A stretch of 64,000 bases of DNA from Microthrix sp041394405 (GCA_041394405.1 JAWKIF010000006.1:62001-126000); one strand, 5' to 3'. Shown: positions 41,119-51,006, counted from the stretch's first letter. Program-made: numbers and translations. The notes: a model not told the origin generated them from the letters alone.

Positions 41119-44100
41119 GTGCCCCTCCCAGCACTGGCTTCGCTCTTCCGTGACGACCCCGTGCTTCGCAACAGCCTGGGTCGAGCCAACGCCGCGGTGG
41201 CCGTTCCCGAAGCCGCCCGGGCGGCCTATGTGGCGGCCGTCGCCGAGGTGGCCGACGGCTTCCCGCTGGTCGTGGCGGTGCCGACCGTGGCCGAGGCCGA
41301 GGTGCTGGCCGACGACCTGGGCACGTGGTTGGGGGCCGAAGCCGTCGAGTGGTTCCCGGCCTGGGAGACGTTGCCCTTCGAGCGGATCAGCCCGTCCACC
41401 GAAACCATGGGGCGGCGCATGCGGGTCATGTGGCGCCTGTCCGACCCGGCCCGCAGCCCCCGGGTGATCGTCGCCCCAGTGCGGGCGCTGCTGCAACGCC
41501 TCGGCCCGCATGTGGAGGACACCGAACCGGTCATCGTCGGGGTGGGCGACCAGATTGACTCCACCCAGTTGGTGGACACCCTGGTGGGCTGGGGATACCG
41601 CCGCGAGTACCAGGTGGAACACCGGGGGGAGGTGGCGGTCCGGGGCTCCATCGTCGACGTGTTTCCGGCCACCGCTGCGGCGCCGGTGCGCATCGACCTG
41701 TGGGGCGATGAGGTGGAACGCCTGACCGAGTTCTCGGTGAACGATCAGCGTTCGATGGCCTCCATCGCCGAGGTGGAGGTTCATCCGGCACGCGAGCTGC
41801 TCCCCACCGCGGAGGTGGCGGCGCGTGCCCAGCAGCTGTTGAGTGCCGAACCCTGGGGCGCCCAGCAGTGGCAGGCCTTGGTCGACGGCGAGACCTTCGA
41901 CGGCATGGAGTCCACCCTGCCGTGGCTGACCGACGCCGAGCGGGTGCTCTTCGACCTGTTGGGCCCCGACGCGTTGGTGCTGCTCACCGAACCGACGCGC
42001 CTGCGGGATCGTGCGGTCGATCTGCTGGCCGAGGAGGCCGACCTGGCCGGCAGCCTGGCCCGAACCTGGGGCACCGATGGCGCGGCGCTGCGGCGCCTGC
42101 ACCTGGACTTCGACCGGTTGCTCGCCCATACGGCGGCGCCGGTGTGGTCGCTGACCAACGCGGCGCCCACCCCCAACGTGCCGGTGCTGGAAAGCCATCG
42201 ATGGCCCGAGGTGGTGGGGAACGGTGACGCGTTGATCGCCCGTGCCCGGGGGTTGTTGGGCGATGGCTACCGGTTGGTGGTGGCGGCCAACAATGCGGCA
42301 TCGCTGGAGCGGGTGGCGCGGCTGCTGGACGAGGGAGGGCTCACGTTGCGGGTTCACGACCCGGCCCAGGATCCGTCGGGCGAGACCCTCGTTGCGCCGG
42401 GCGGCCACCTGACGGTGGCGCCGCTGCACCACGGCTTCATCGCCCCGTCGCTGCGCCTGGCGGTGCTCACGGAGAACGACCTGACGGGTCGTCGTCGCAC
42501 GCATCGCAAGCCGCGCAAGGCCCGGCCCTCGCGCGACGCCCAGGTCTTCTTCGCCGATCTGGCGCCGGGCGACTTCGTCGTGCACCACCACCACGGGGTG
42601 GCGCGATACGGCGGCATGGTCACCCGCACGCTGCCCGCCCCCGGAGGCAGCTCCACCGAACGCGACTACCTGCTCTTGGAGTACCGGGGCGGCGACAAGC
42701 TGTACGTGCCGTCGGATCAGATCGACGCGGTGCGCCAGTACTCCGGCGGTTCCACTCCCACCCTGTCGCGGATGGGCGGCGCGGACTTCGCCCGGGCGAA
42801 GGCCAAGGTTCGCTCGCAGGTGGCCGAGGTGGCCCAGGAACTGGTGGTGCTCTACCAGAAGCGCCTCCAGAGCGAGGGCCATGCGTATCCGCCCGACTCG
42901 CCCTGGCAGGCCGAAATGGAGGAGGGCTTCGAGTTCACCGAGACACCCGACCAGGCCCGCGCCATCGAGGAGGTGAAGGCCGACATGGAGTCCGAGCGGC
43001 CGATGGACCGCCTGGTGTGCGGCGACGTCGGGTTCGGTAAGACCGAGGTGGCGCTGCGCGCCGTGTTCAAGGCGGTCATGGACGGCCGCCAGGCGGCCGT
43101 GCTGGTGCCCACCACGCTGCTCGCCTCGCAGCACTTCGCCACCTTCAGCGAGCGCTTCGCCCCGTTTCCCATCCGGGTGGAGGTGCTCAGCCGGTTCCTG
43201 ACCGCCGGGCAGGCCAAGGCGGTGCTGGCGGGGCTGGCCGCCGGCGAGGTGGACGTGGTGATCGGAACGCACCGGCTGTTGGGCGCCGACGTCTCCATCC
43301 CCAAGCTGGGCCTGCTGGTGGTGGATGAGGAGCAGCGCTTCGGCGTCTCGCACAAGGAACGGATCAAGGAGATGTCGGTGGGCGTGGACGTGGTGACGCT
43401 GTCGGCCACCCCCATCCCCCGGACCCTGGAAATGAGCCTCACGGGCATCCGCGACCTCTCGCTGCTGCACACCGGCCCGGCCGACCGCCAGCCCATCCTC
43501 ACCTACGTCGGTGCGTTTGATGACGCCCCGGTGGCCGAAGCCATTCGTCGCGAGCTGCTGCGGGAGGGGCAAGTGTTCTACGTGCACAACCGGGTGGAGG
43601 ACATCGACCGTCGCGCCTCCCAGCTGGGCGAGCTGGTTCCCGAGGCCCGCATCGCCGTGGCCCACGGTCAGATGGACGAAGGCACCCTGGAGCAGGTGAT
43701 GCTCGACTTCTGGGAGGGCCGCTACGACGTGCTGGTGTGCACCACCATCATCGAGTCGGGCATCGACATGCCCATGGTGAACACCCTCGTGGTGGAGCGT
43801 GCCGACCTGCTGGGGTTGGGCCAACTCCACCAGATCCGGGGTCGGGTGGGACGATCCGGCCAGCGGGCCTACGCCTACCTGTTCTATCCCCCCAACCGCG
43901 AACTCACCGAGGAGGCCTACGAACGCCTGAAGACCATCGGGGAGAGCACCGAGCTGGGGTCCGGCTTCCGCATCGCCATGCGCGACCTGGAGATCCGCGG
44001 GGCCGGCAACCTGCTGGGCACCGGCCAGTCGGGCCACATCGCCGCCGTTGGATACGACCTCTACGTCGAGATGGTCACCGAGGCCATCGCCAAGCTGTCG

Positions 44101-44784
44101 GGGGAGGAGGTGCGCCCTCCCGCCGAGATCAAGCTGGACCTGCCGGTCGATGCCCACCTGGACGAGGCCTACATCGCCGCCGAGGACCTGCGCATCGAGG
44201 CCTACCGCCGCCTGGCGACGGTGACCACCCTGGCCGAGGTGGACGACATCGCCGCCGAGTGGGCCGACCGGTTTGGTCCCGCGCCCGAGGCGGCCCAGGC
44301 GCTGTTGGCGGTGGCCCGGGTGCGGGCCGAGTGCGCTCGGGTAGGAGTCACCGAATGCACCGCCGTGCGCAATCCGGGCTTTGGCGGGCCCCCGCTTCGG
44401 GCCGTGTTGGCGCCCGTGGAGCTCTCGGCGTCGGCCGAGATGCGGCTGAACCGCGTGTTCCCGGGGGCCGTCTTCAAGGACGTGTTGCCCGCAGCGGTGG
44501 CGCCGGGTACCTCGGGCGGACAACTGCAGGTGCCGGTGCGCGCCGGCGCGGAGCTGGCCGAGGACCTGCAGACACTGTTCTCCCAGCTGTGGCCCGAGGG
44601 TGATCTCGAACCGGCGCCGCTGCCGCCCCGCTCCGGTCGGGCCCGTCCCACCGGCAGCATCATCGGATCATCGAGCACGCCCCCCCGACCGGCCCCCGAT
44701 CCGCAGGACCCGGCGGCCATCGCGGCGGCGGAGGCCCGCGCCGCTCGGGTTGCCGAGCGCCGGGCCCGGCGCTCCAACCGGTAG
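41119..44784 (+). CDS. mfd: Transcription-repair coupling factor Mfd
   Basis: 1221 residues. The N-terminal UvrB-like part (FPAWETLPFERISPS, GSIVDVFP) is followed by the RNA-polymerase-interacting CarD-like domain (GDFVVHHHHGVARYGGM, LLLEYRGGDKLYVPSDQID), then a superfamily 2 translocase: Walker A CGDVGFGKTEVALRA, DEEQRFGV in the DExx position, TATPIPRTLEM (here SATPIPRTLEM), and helicase motifs ESGIDMPMVNTLVVERAD and QIRGRVGRSGQRAYAYL. The C-terminal TRCF domain follows. It removes stalled RNA polymerase and recruits UvrA. The GTG has no ribosome-binding site. Confidence 0.96.
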   Translation: MPLPALASLFRDDPVLRNSLGRANAAVAVPEAARAAYVAAVAEVADGFPLVVAVPTVAEAEVLADDLGTWLGAEAVEWFPAWETLPFERISPSTETMGRRMRVMWRLSDPARSPRVIVAPVRALLQRLGPHVEDTEPVIVGVGDQIDSTQLVDTLVGWGYRREYQVEHRGEVAVRGSIVDVFPATAAAPVRIDLWGDEVERLTEFSVNDQRSMASIAEVEVHPARELLPTAEVAARAQQLLSAEPWGAQQWQALVDGETFDGMESTLPWLTDAERVLFDLLGPDALVLLTEPTRLRDRAVDLLAEEADLAGSLARTWGTDGAALRRLHLDFDRLLAHTAAPVWSLTNAAPTPNVPVLESHRWPEVVGNGDALIARARGLLGDGYRLVVAANNAASLERVARLLDEGGLTLRVHDPAQDPSGETLVAPGGHLTVAPLHHGFIAPSLRLAVLTENDLTGRRRTHRKPRKARPSRDAQVFFADLAPGDFVVHHHHGVARYGGMVTRTLPAPGGSSTERDYLLLEYRGGDKLYVPSDQIDAVRQYSGGSTPTLSRMGGADFARAKAKVRSQVAEVAQELVVLYQKRLQSEGHAYPPDSPWQAEMEEGFEFTETPDQARAIEEVKADMESERPMDRLVCGDVGFGKTEVALRAVFKAVMDGRQAAVLVPTTLLASQHFATFSERFAPFPIRVEVLSRFLTAGQAKAVLAGLAAGEVDVVIGTHRLLGADVSIPKLGLLVVDEEQRFGVSHKERIKEMSVGVDVVTLSATPIPRTLEMSLTGIRDLSLLHTGPADRQPILTYVGAFDDAPVAEAIRRELLREGQVFYVHNRVEDIDRRASQLGELVPEARIAVAHGQMDEGTLEQVMLDFWEGRYDVLVCTTIIESGIDMPMVNTLVVERADLLGLGQLHQIRGRVGRSGQRAYAYLFYPPNRELTEEAYERLKTIGESTELGSGFRIAMRDLEIRGAGNLLGTGQSGHIAAVGYDLYVEMVTEAIAKLSGEEVRPPAEIKLDLPVDAHLDEAYIAAEDLRIEAYRRLATVTTLAEVDDIAAEWADRFGPAPEAAQALLAVARVRAECARVGVTECTAVRNPGFGGPPLRAVLAPVELSASAEMRLNRVFPGAVFKDVLPAAVAPGTSGGQLQVPVRAGAELAEDLQTLFSQLWPEGDLEPAPLPPRSGRARPTGSIIGSSSTPPRPAPDPQDPAAIAAAEARAARVAERRARRSNR

Positions 44785-44883
44785 CAGCGCAGCGTGGGCC
44801 CGCCCGCCCCCATTGCCCGTTGAGGGTGGGACTATCATCGCATCGCCCCGCCCCTCCCCCGCAGCATCGGAACCGCATCAGCC

Positions 44884-45951
44884 ATGCCTCTCAGTTCGCC
44901 TTTGATTCAGCCCCGCCGCGTTCGTTGCCTGGTTGCCGTCGCTGCGTTGGCGGCGCTTGCGCTCAATGGGTGTGGGGTGGCGGCCGAGACCACTGCGGCC
45001 ACGGTGGATGGCGAGACCATCACCGAGGCTCAGGTGGAACAGGCCGCTCGCATCAAGTTGATCGGCAATGTTGCCCTGGAGGAGGACCAGCCGGTGCCCA
45101 TCGAGGTGCGTCGCCGGGCCCTGAGCTTCCTGATCGGCGCCCGCCTCTTTCAGGTGGAGCAGGCCCGGCTGAACGTGGACGCACCCGAGGGTCTGGCCGA
45201 CGAGGTGGGCCGGCAACTCGAGCAGGATCCGGCTTTTGCGAAGCTGAGCGATGGGGACCAGTTCGACCTGGTCTCCGCGGCCGTGGTGTTGAGCAGCCCG
45301 CCCGCCGCAGCCGACGGATCTGTCTCGCCCGGCGTGCCCGAGGACCTTCAGCAGGTGTTGGTGAGCGACCCGGCCGCCCGCGCCAAGTTCCGTCGGGCGC
45401 ACCCGCAGCTGTTCCGCGAGATCTGCGCCGACGTTGCTCAGGCGACACCCGAGGATGCCCCCAAGGTCGAGGCCGCCATGAAGCGCGACGCCGATGCCGC
45501 CTTCGAGGAGTTCGGCAGCGTCAACCAGTGCCAGGCAAGCGTGGGAGGCAACCTGGTGGCTCGGTCCTCTCCCCAGTGGGCCATTGTGCAGGCGGTCAAC
45601 ACCACCCCGGTGGGCGACTTGGCCGGGCCGATCACCACCCCGGTGGCAAACCCCGACCCGGCCGACGGCGGCGAGACGGTCGATATTTCCACCTGGGTGC
45701 GCCCGGTGGGTGTGCGCAACCTCACCGAGGAGGAGGGCGCCGAGCTCGCCCAGTCGCTGGATGGCTCCACGATGCTGAGCTACCTGGCCCTCGACAGTGG
45801 CTACGTGAAGATCGACCCTCGCTACGGCGACATCTTTGCCGTGGGCCCGCCCGATGGCCTGCAGGTACTGCGCATCCATCCCAACGGTTCGGGTGCGGCC
45901 ACTCCCCAGGATCCAACCGCCCAGGATCCAACCGCACCGGCGGGCGTCTGA
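44884..45951 (+). CDS. SurA-N-like lipoprotein
   Basis: 355 residues with a lipoprotein signal (CLVAVAALAALALNGC) and a mature domain beginning ATVDGETITEAQVEQAARIK, the usual start of the SurA/PrsA N-terminal chaperone domain, then helices (RRRALSFLIGARLFQVEQAR). A C-terminal region may be a remnant rotamase domain (FAVGPPDGLQVLRIHP), but the parvulin active-site histidines are not evident. It ends with a 15-base direct repeat coding for QDPTA twice. Its place between mfd and the MazG-like gene matches lpq-type lipoprotein genes in mycobacteria. A TATCAT at about 44831 could be the promoter. Confidence 0.75.
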   Translation: MPLSSPLIQPRRVRCLVAVAALAALALNGCGVAAETTAATVDGETITEAQVEQAARIKLIGNVALEEDQPVPIEVRRRALSFLIGARLFQVEQARLNVDAPEGLADEVGRQLEQDPAFAKLSDGDQFDLVSAAVVLSSPPAAADGSVSPGVPEDLQQVLVSDPAARAKFRRAHPQLFREICADVAQATPEDAPKVEAAMKRDADAAFEEFGSVNQCQASVGGNLVARSSPQWAIVQAVNTTPVGDLAGPITTPVANPDPADGGETVDISTWVRPVGVRNLTEEEGAELAQSLDGSTMLSYLALDSGYVKIDPRYGDIFAVGPPDGLQVLRIHPNGSGAATPQDPTAQDPTAPAGV

Positions 45952-45955
45952 GCCC

Positions 45956-46924
45956 GTGACGGCCCCGCCCACCGTGGTGGTGGCCGGGCTCGGCCCAGCC
46001 GGCGTCGACCTCATCCCCGTCGGCGTCGCCGAGCGCTTGGCGGCCGGCTCGTGGTGGTTGCGCACGGTGCATCACCCGGCGGCCGTCGCCGTGCCCGCCG
46101 TCGGTTCCTTCGATCACCTCTACGACGACGGCGACACCTTCGGCGAGGTGTACGAGGCCATCGTCGAAGCCCTGGTGGCGGAGGCGTCGGCCTCGGGCAC
46201 CGTTGGCTACGCAGTGCCGGGTTCGCCCTGGGTTCTGGAGCGCACCGTCGAACTCCTGGCCGAACGGGCTGCTGACGGCCAGATGCGCCTGGAGGTGCTG
46301 CCGGCCATGTCGTTTCTGGACCTCGCCTGGGCGGCCATGGGCGTCGATCCGGTGAGCGCCGGGGTGCGCCTGGTGGATGGGCATCGATTTGCCACCGATT
46401 CCGCCGGTCAGCGGGGCCCGTTGCTCGTCGCCCACGCCCATTCCCGCCAGGTCCTCTCCGACATCAAGCTGGCGGTGCTGGACGAGCCCGGGGCCGACCC
46501 GGAGGGCGAGGTGTGGGTGCTGTCGCATCTGGGTCTGCCCGAGCAGACGACGACGGCAACCACCTGGGCCGAGTTGGACCGAGGGGCCGAGCCGGACCAC
46601 CTGTGCTGTTTGTGGGTGCCCCACTTGGCGGCTCCGGTTGGTGCAGCTGTGCAGGCGTTGGTGGAGGAGGTGGCGGCCAACGACCCGGGATTCGAGCGGC
46701 CCGGCGGGGCTGGCGGTGCCGGCCTGTCCGCTGCCGCCCAGCTGGCCGACGCGGCCGTGGCCCGGTTCGGTCCGGAGGGCGGGGAGGGAGCTGAGGAGGC
46801 GACCCTCGCGTTGGGTGGGGTCTTGGGTGGCGTGGCCCGCGCCGCCCGACGCGGTGAGTGCTCCGGCTGGTTCACCCTGGCCGACGTCGCCGACGCGGCG
46901 CGCCGATCTGAGCCAGAATCGTGA
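45956..46924 (+). CDS. YabN/MazG-like protein: tetrapyrrole methylase domain with degenerate MazG end
   Basis: 322 residues. The first 220 resemble the SAM-binding TP-methylase domain that precedes MazG in YabN: VVVAGLGPAGVDLIPVGVAE, GYAVPGSPWVLERTVELL, LEVLPAMSFLDLAWAAMGV and VWVLSHLGLPEQ. The remainder keeps only the end of a MazG pyrophosphohydrolase (GGVLGGVARAARRGECSGWFTLADVADA); the EExxE metal-binding pairs are not clearly present. It may have lost NTP pyrophosphatase activity. GTG 45956 is four bases after the previous stop, and it sits between mfd and eno as mazG does in mycobacteria. Confidence 0.75.
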   Translation: MTAPPTVVVAGLGPAGVDLIPVGVAERLAAGSWWLRTVHHPAAVAVPAVGSFDHLYDDGDTFGEVYEAIVEALVAEASASGTVGYAVPGSPWVLERTVELLAERAADGQMRLEVLPAMSFLDLAWAAMGVDPVSAGVRLVDGHRFATDSAGQRGPLLVAHAHSRQVLSDIKLAVLDEPGADPEGEVWVLSHLGLPEQTTTATTWAELDRGAEPDHLCCLWVPHLAAPVGAAVQALVEEVAANDPGFERPGGAGGAGLSAAAQLADAAVARFGPEGGEGAEEATLALGGVLGGVARAARRGECSGWFTLADVADAARRSEPES

Positions 46925-46925
46925 C

Positions 46926-47819
46926 ATGACCGCCACCGACACCACCCCTCCCGCAACCAACGGCGACATCAGCCTCGACTATGTGACCATCGGCAACCCG
47001 GCCGACCCGCCGGTGCTCATGGTGATGGGTCTTGGCGCCCAACGGGTCAGCTGGGACGATCGCTTCCTGGAGCAGCTGGTGGATCGCGGTCGCTACGTGA
47101 TCACCTTCGACAACCGTGACGCCGGCGAGTCCACCCACCTGCACGAGGCCGAGGTGGATCTGGGCGAGCTGGTCACTGCCATCCTTGGCGGCGGCGAGCT
47201 GACCAATCCGCCCTACTCGTTGTCCGACATGGCCGCGGACGCCGTGGCCGTTCTGGACGCGGCGGGAGTGGACCGGGCCCACGTGATCGGTGCGTCGATG
47301 GGCGGGATGATCGCCCAGGTGATCGCCATCGAGTATCCCGAGCGGGTGCTCAGCCTGACGTCGGTCTTCTCTACCACTGGCGAGCCCGACGTCGGTCGCC
47401 CCACGGACGAGGCGGCGGCCGCGCTGGTCACCCCGGTGCCCGTGGAGCGCGAGGCCTATATCTCCACCTCTATGGAACGTTGGAAGATCTGGTCGGTGGC
47501 CGAACACTGGAGCGACGAGGCCGTGCGGGGCCGTCTTGAGCGCGAGTACGACCGCAGCTTCGACCCACCCGCCACGCCCCGCCAGCTTGCCGCCATTATC
47601 TCGTCGGGTTCGCGCGCCGAGGGCCTGGCCAACCTGGACGTTCCCACCTTGGTCATTCATGGCCTCGCCGACACCTTGGTGCAACCCGATGGTGGCCGCC
47701 GCACCGCGGAGCTGATTCCTAGCGCCGAGCTGCTGGAGATCGCCGACATGGGCCACGAGCTGCCGGAGGCGCATTGGGCCCGGGTGCTCGACGCGGTCGA
47801 GGCCCACACCCGCGCCTGA
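46926..47819 (+). CDS. Alpha/beta hydrolase
   Basis: 297 residues of the alpha/beta hydrolase fold: VLMVMGLGAQRVSWDDRF (oxyanion region), FDNRDAGEST, nucleophile elbow VIGASMGGMIAQVIA, acid LVIHGLADTLVQPDGG and histidine IADMGHELPEAHW complete a Ser-Asp-His triad. The GLGAQ and FDNRDAGES pattern is common in actinobacterial esterases of the TesA-like/epoxide-hydrolase-like group; the substrate is unknown. It begins one base after the MazG-like stop, so it is in the same transcript. Confidence 0.85.
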   Translation: MTATDTTPPATNGDISLDYVTIGNPADPPVLMVMGLGAQRVSWDDRFLEQLVDRGRYVITFDNRDAGESTHLHEAEVDLGELVTAILGGGELTNPPYSLSDMAADAVAVLDAAGVDRAHVIGASMGGMIAQVIAIEYPERVLSLTSVFSTTGEPDVGRPTDEAAAALVTPVPVEREAYISTSMERWKIWSVAEHWSDEAVRGRLEREYDRSFDPPATPRQLAAIISSGSRAEGLANLDVPTLVIHGLADTLVQPDGGRRTAELIPSAELLEIADMGHELPEAHWARVLDAVEAHTRA

Positions 47820-47865
47820 GCGCCGTCGCCGGGCGAGCGGGCTGAGGCGAAGTATCGGGTGCTGC

Positions 47866-49299
47866 TTACTCCAGCTGCGACCCATCGGGACGGGTGGTGT
47901 GCCAGCTGCCGTCGGGCAGTCGGCGGATGGCGTAGCCCTTCTGCTTCCACCGGTTGTGACGGCCGCAGAGCGGCGCCGCGTTGGCCGGGTTGGTGGGGCC
48001 GTTGCGGGAGTGCTCGGTGAGATGGTCGACGTCGCAGCGGCCGGCTGGGGCGTGGCATCCGGGCCAGATGCAGTGGGTGTGGGTGGCCGTGGCGGCGGCG
48101 CGGGCCGAACCGGTGAACCTGCGTGCGCGGCCGAGGTCGATGACGACACCGGCGGCGTTGACCACGATGCGACGGAACTGGCTGAACAACGAGGTGGCGG
48201 CGGCTTCGGTTGGGTCGAGGTCGTGGCCGTCGTCGGTGCGGCACATGAACGTGTCGGGGTGGAGCCTTGGGGGTCGGTCGGCGTCCATCGCCGCGAGCAT
48301 CTCCTCGAAGGCGGTGGCGGACCAGTGGATGTTGTGCACGAACCCTGGCGGGACTGCTCCGTCGGGGGCGGTGGCCGCGTCTTGGAAGATGCGATACAAC
48401 GCATCGGCACGGCGCTGGGCGTCGGTGCGGTCCAGGTCGGCTCTGGTGATGTCGCCGTTGCCGCCGACGGCCATGTCCGCCGCTTTGGCCGAGGCGCAGT
48501 CGGCCCGAAACTCGGCGTCGATGTAGCGGTCGAGAATCTCGCGCATTTGTGCGCCCTGGACGGATCCGAAGAATCCGGTGAGGTCCCACGACAGCTCGAA
48601 CGGGTTGGGGCGCAGCTTGGCGTCACGGTTCTTGTGGTTGCGCTCGTTTGCGGGCTCGGGGCCGTCCTCATCGATGAGCCGTTCCCAGCGGTGAACCTTG
48701 TTGGCGAACGACTTCGATGACATGGATGTGGCGTCGTCAATGAACTCGTCCTGACGGGCTTCCATCGCAGCGGCGACGTTCGTTGGCGTGGATGCGTCCC
48801 AGCACCCGCACCGCGCACGTGGACACCTCGCCGGCCTTCCAGGCGGCGGCCACCTTGGGCAGCCGGGCGGCTGCGGTGGCGGTCTTGGCGCGTGCGTTGG
48901 CCTCGGCCTCCGACAGCCTGGCGACGTGGCGGACCATGATCTTGGCCGAACCGTGCCCGTCGGGCCGGTGCAGCGCCCGCCGCTGAATCTCGCCGACCAA
49001 CGCCGACTTCGCCGCGTCAACCCGACGGCCGAGATGCTCCAGGTTGGTGATCCACTCCACCGCGTCGCGCGGGCTGTTCGGGCTGACACCCGCAGCGAAC
49101 AGTTCGTCCATGGCCGCCTCGGCGTCGTGCAGCGCCGCCGCTGCCCCAGGATCGGCCACCCCGGAGGCGGCGCCCCCGACAGGGCCGCCTCCAACGATGC
49201 GATCTCGTCACGGCGAAGCCGCTCGCGCAGCGCCGCCAACGCTGCGCCCGCGCCCCGGGGTTCGGCCCCGGGTCGCTCGCATGTCGCCGTCGATCTCAT
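47866..49299 (-). pseudogene. DUF222/HNH endonuclease gene with two frameshifts
   Basis: Read across frames the product would be about 475 residues: an N-terminal part, a DUF222 helical domain (LHDAEAAMDELFAAG, then VRHVARLSEAEANARAKTA) and a C-terminal HNH nuclease (HCIWPGCHAPAGRCDVDHLT, then NAAPLCGRHNRWKQKGY) with zinc-type cysteines. Frame is lost twice. Near 49173-49177 (CCCCC on the plus strand) adding one base restores LSGGG...ASGVADPGAA. At 48777-48784 the tandem CGTTCGTT is a 4-base duplication; removing one copy restores RIHANVAAAMEARQDEF. Such proteins are often multicopy and intron- or prophage-associated. The upstream 39-base repeats may belong to the locus. Confidence 0.85.
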
Positions 49300-49329
49300 A
49301 GGCCCAGTATGCCGATGGGGTGTGACAAT

Positions 49330-49412
49330 GTGGCCGCTTCGCTGTGACCGTTCACGCCACGGAGGCTCGTGGCCGCTTCGCTGTAACCGTTCACGCCACG
49401 GAGGCTCGTGGC
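49330..49412. repeat. 39-bp tandem repeat (2.1 copies)
   Basis: Positions 49330-49368 and 49369-49407 differ by one base (G/A); 49408-49412 starts a third copy. Each unit holds the short inverted repeat GTGA-CCGT-TCAC (first copy), and GCCAC/GTGGC arms span the junction. They fill the gap between the decayed HNH gene and the end of the aldehyde dehydrogenase gene. The function is unknown. Confidence 0.9.
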
Positions 49413-49432
49413 TCGGGGCGACTCGGCGGCGG

Positions 49433-50887
49433 TCAGTACCTCAGCGTCGGCTCCGTGCCGTCAGGCAGGTTGATCGTCTTGGCCTCGAGGTAGGCGGCAA
49501 GGCCCTCGGGGCCGAGTTCTCGCCCGATGCCGGAGTTCTTGAAGCCGCCGAAGGGCGCGCCCCACTCCATGGCGAAACCGTTCACGGTGTAGGTGCCGGT
49601 GCGAACCTTGCGGGCGATGTCGAGCCCAGCCTCGACGTCGGCGGTCCACACGGTGCCCGACAGGCCGTAGTCGCTGTCGTTGGCCACCCGAACGGCATCG
49701 TCGGCGTCGTCGACGGGGATCACGGCCAACACCGGACCGAAGATCTCCTCCTGGGCGATGCGCATCGAGTTGTCGACGTCCGCGAAGACCGTGGGCTCGA
49801 CGAACCAGCCGCGATCCATCCCGGCGGGACGGCCGCCGCCCGTGGTGGCGCGGGCGCCCTCGTCCTTGCCGATCTGGAGATAGCCCTCAACCCGCTCCCG
49901 CTGGCGTTCGGCGATGAGCGGCCCGCAGCCCGTCTCCATGTCGGCCGGATCGCCCACGGGGATGGCGGCCACCGCCTCGGTGAGGGCATCGACCACCTCC
50001 TCGTAGCGGTTGCGGGTGGCCAGGATGCGGGTTTGGGCAACGCAGGCCTGCCCGTTGTTCATGGTGGAGCTGGCGATCAGCTCGGGCATGATGGCGTCCA
50101 GGTCGGCGTCGTCGCACACGATGGCGGCGGACTTGCCGCCCAGTTCCAGCGTGACCCGTCGAAGCAGCTCGCCGCAGGCGGCGCCGATCTTTCGGCCCGC
50201 GGCGGTGGAGCCGGTGAAGCTCACCTTGTCGACGTCGGGATGCGTCACCAGGTGCTGGCCGGTCTCCCGACCCGCCGGAATGATGTTGACCACCCCGGGC
50301 GGAACCCCCGCATCGGCGCACATCTCGCCCAGGGCGTAGGCCGACAGCGGCGTCTCGGGGGCCGGCTTGAGCACGATGCTTGAGCCACTGGCCAGGGCAG
50401 GTGCCAGCTTCAACATGGCGGTGAACAGCGGAACGTTCCAGGGCACGATCCCGGCGCAGACGCCGACTGGTTCGTGGCGCACTAGTGCGGGGCCCAGCAT
50501 GCCGGGTCGCACCTCCTCGAAGGGAAACGTTCGAGTGAGCTGGACGAAGTAGTCCAGCACCATGCCGGTGGCGCCCACCTGGCCGAAGTGGCTGAACAGC
50601 AGCGGGCTGCCCACCTCCGCCGTGATGAGGTTGGCCAGTTCGTCGGATCGCTCCAAGAACAGTGCGTGGAATCGCGCCATCACGTCGGCCCGTTCGGTGG
50701 CACTCGCAGCGCCCCAGTCGCCCGACAGGGCGCTCCGAGCCGCAGCGACTGCTGCGTCGACGTCGGCCGGCGCGCCATCTGGGGTCGAGCCCAGGACTTC
50801 CTCGGTGAACGGGGAGATCACCGTGATGCGGGCATCGGTGGCAGGGGGCACCCACTCTCCGCCAATGAAGAGCCGGTCGTGGTGCAT
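49433..50887 (-). CDS. NAD(P)-dependent aldehyde dehydrogenase
   Basis: 484 residues of the ALDH superfamily: IVPWNVPLFTAMLKLAPALA (Rossmann and oxyanion Asn), VSFTGSTAAGRKIG, the general base in VTLELGGKSAAIV, the catalytic cysteine in TMNNGQACVAQTR, and EEIFGPVLAVIP with PFGGFKNSGIGRELG near the end. It oxidises an unknown aldehyde; the set of motifs suits the broad AldA/geranial or betaine aldehyde group. ATG 50887 begins a normal N-terminus (HHDRLFIGGEW); TTG 50911 with GGGGA five bases upstream is an alternative. LysR lies upstream in the same orientation. Confidence 0.9.
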   Translation of the reverse strand: MHHDRLFIGGEWVPPATDARITVISPFTEEVLGSTPDGAPADVDAAVAAARSALSGDWGAASATERADVMARFHALFLERSDELANLITAEVGSPLLFSHFGQVGATGMVLDYFVQLTRTFPFEEVRPGMLGPALVRHEPVGVCAGIVPWNVPLFTAMLKLAPALASGSSIVLKPAPETPLSAYALGEMCADAGVPPGVVNIIPAGRETGQHLVTHPDVDKVSFTGSTAAGRKIGAACGELLRRVTLELGGKSAAIVCDDADLDAIMPELIASSTMNNGQACVAQTRILATRNRYEEVVDALTEAVAAIPVGDPADMETGCGPLIAERQRERVEGYLQIGKDEGARATTGGGRPAGMDRGWFVEPTVFADVDNSMRIAQEEIFGPVLAVIPVDDADDAVRVANDSDYGLSGTVWTADVEAGLDIARKVRTGTYTVNGFAMEWGAPFGGFKNSGIGRELGPEGLAAYLEAKTINLPDGTEPTLRY

Positions 50888-51006
50888 GCTGTCGCTCTGG
50901 GCGGTTGTCAACTGGGTCCCCTGGGTTCGGTTGTGCGATTGGGTCGAGTTCTGGCCAGCACAGCGTAGTGATCGAGCGTCCGGTTGCGTTCCCGCAACGC
51001 GGCACC

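Noticed and set aside
40921..44523. 1200-residue open frame on the minus strand across mfd
   Set aside because: It is the antisense shadow of mfd caused by high GC; it has a His/Gln/Gly-rich composition and no domain, while mfd motifs are complete on the plus strand.
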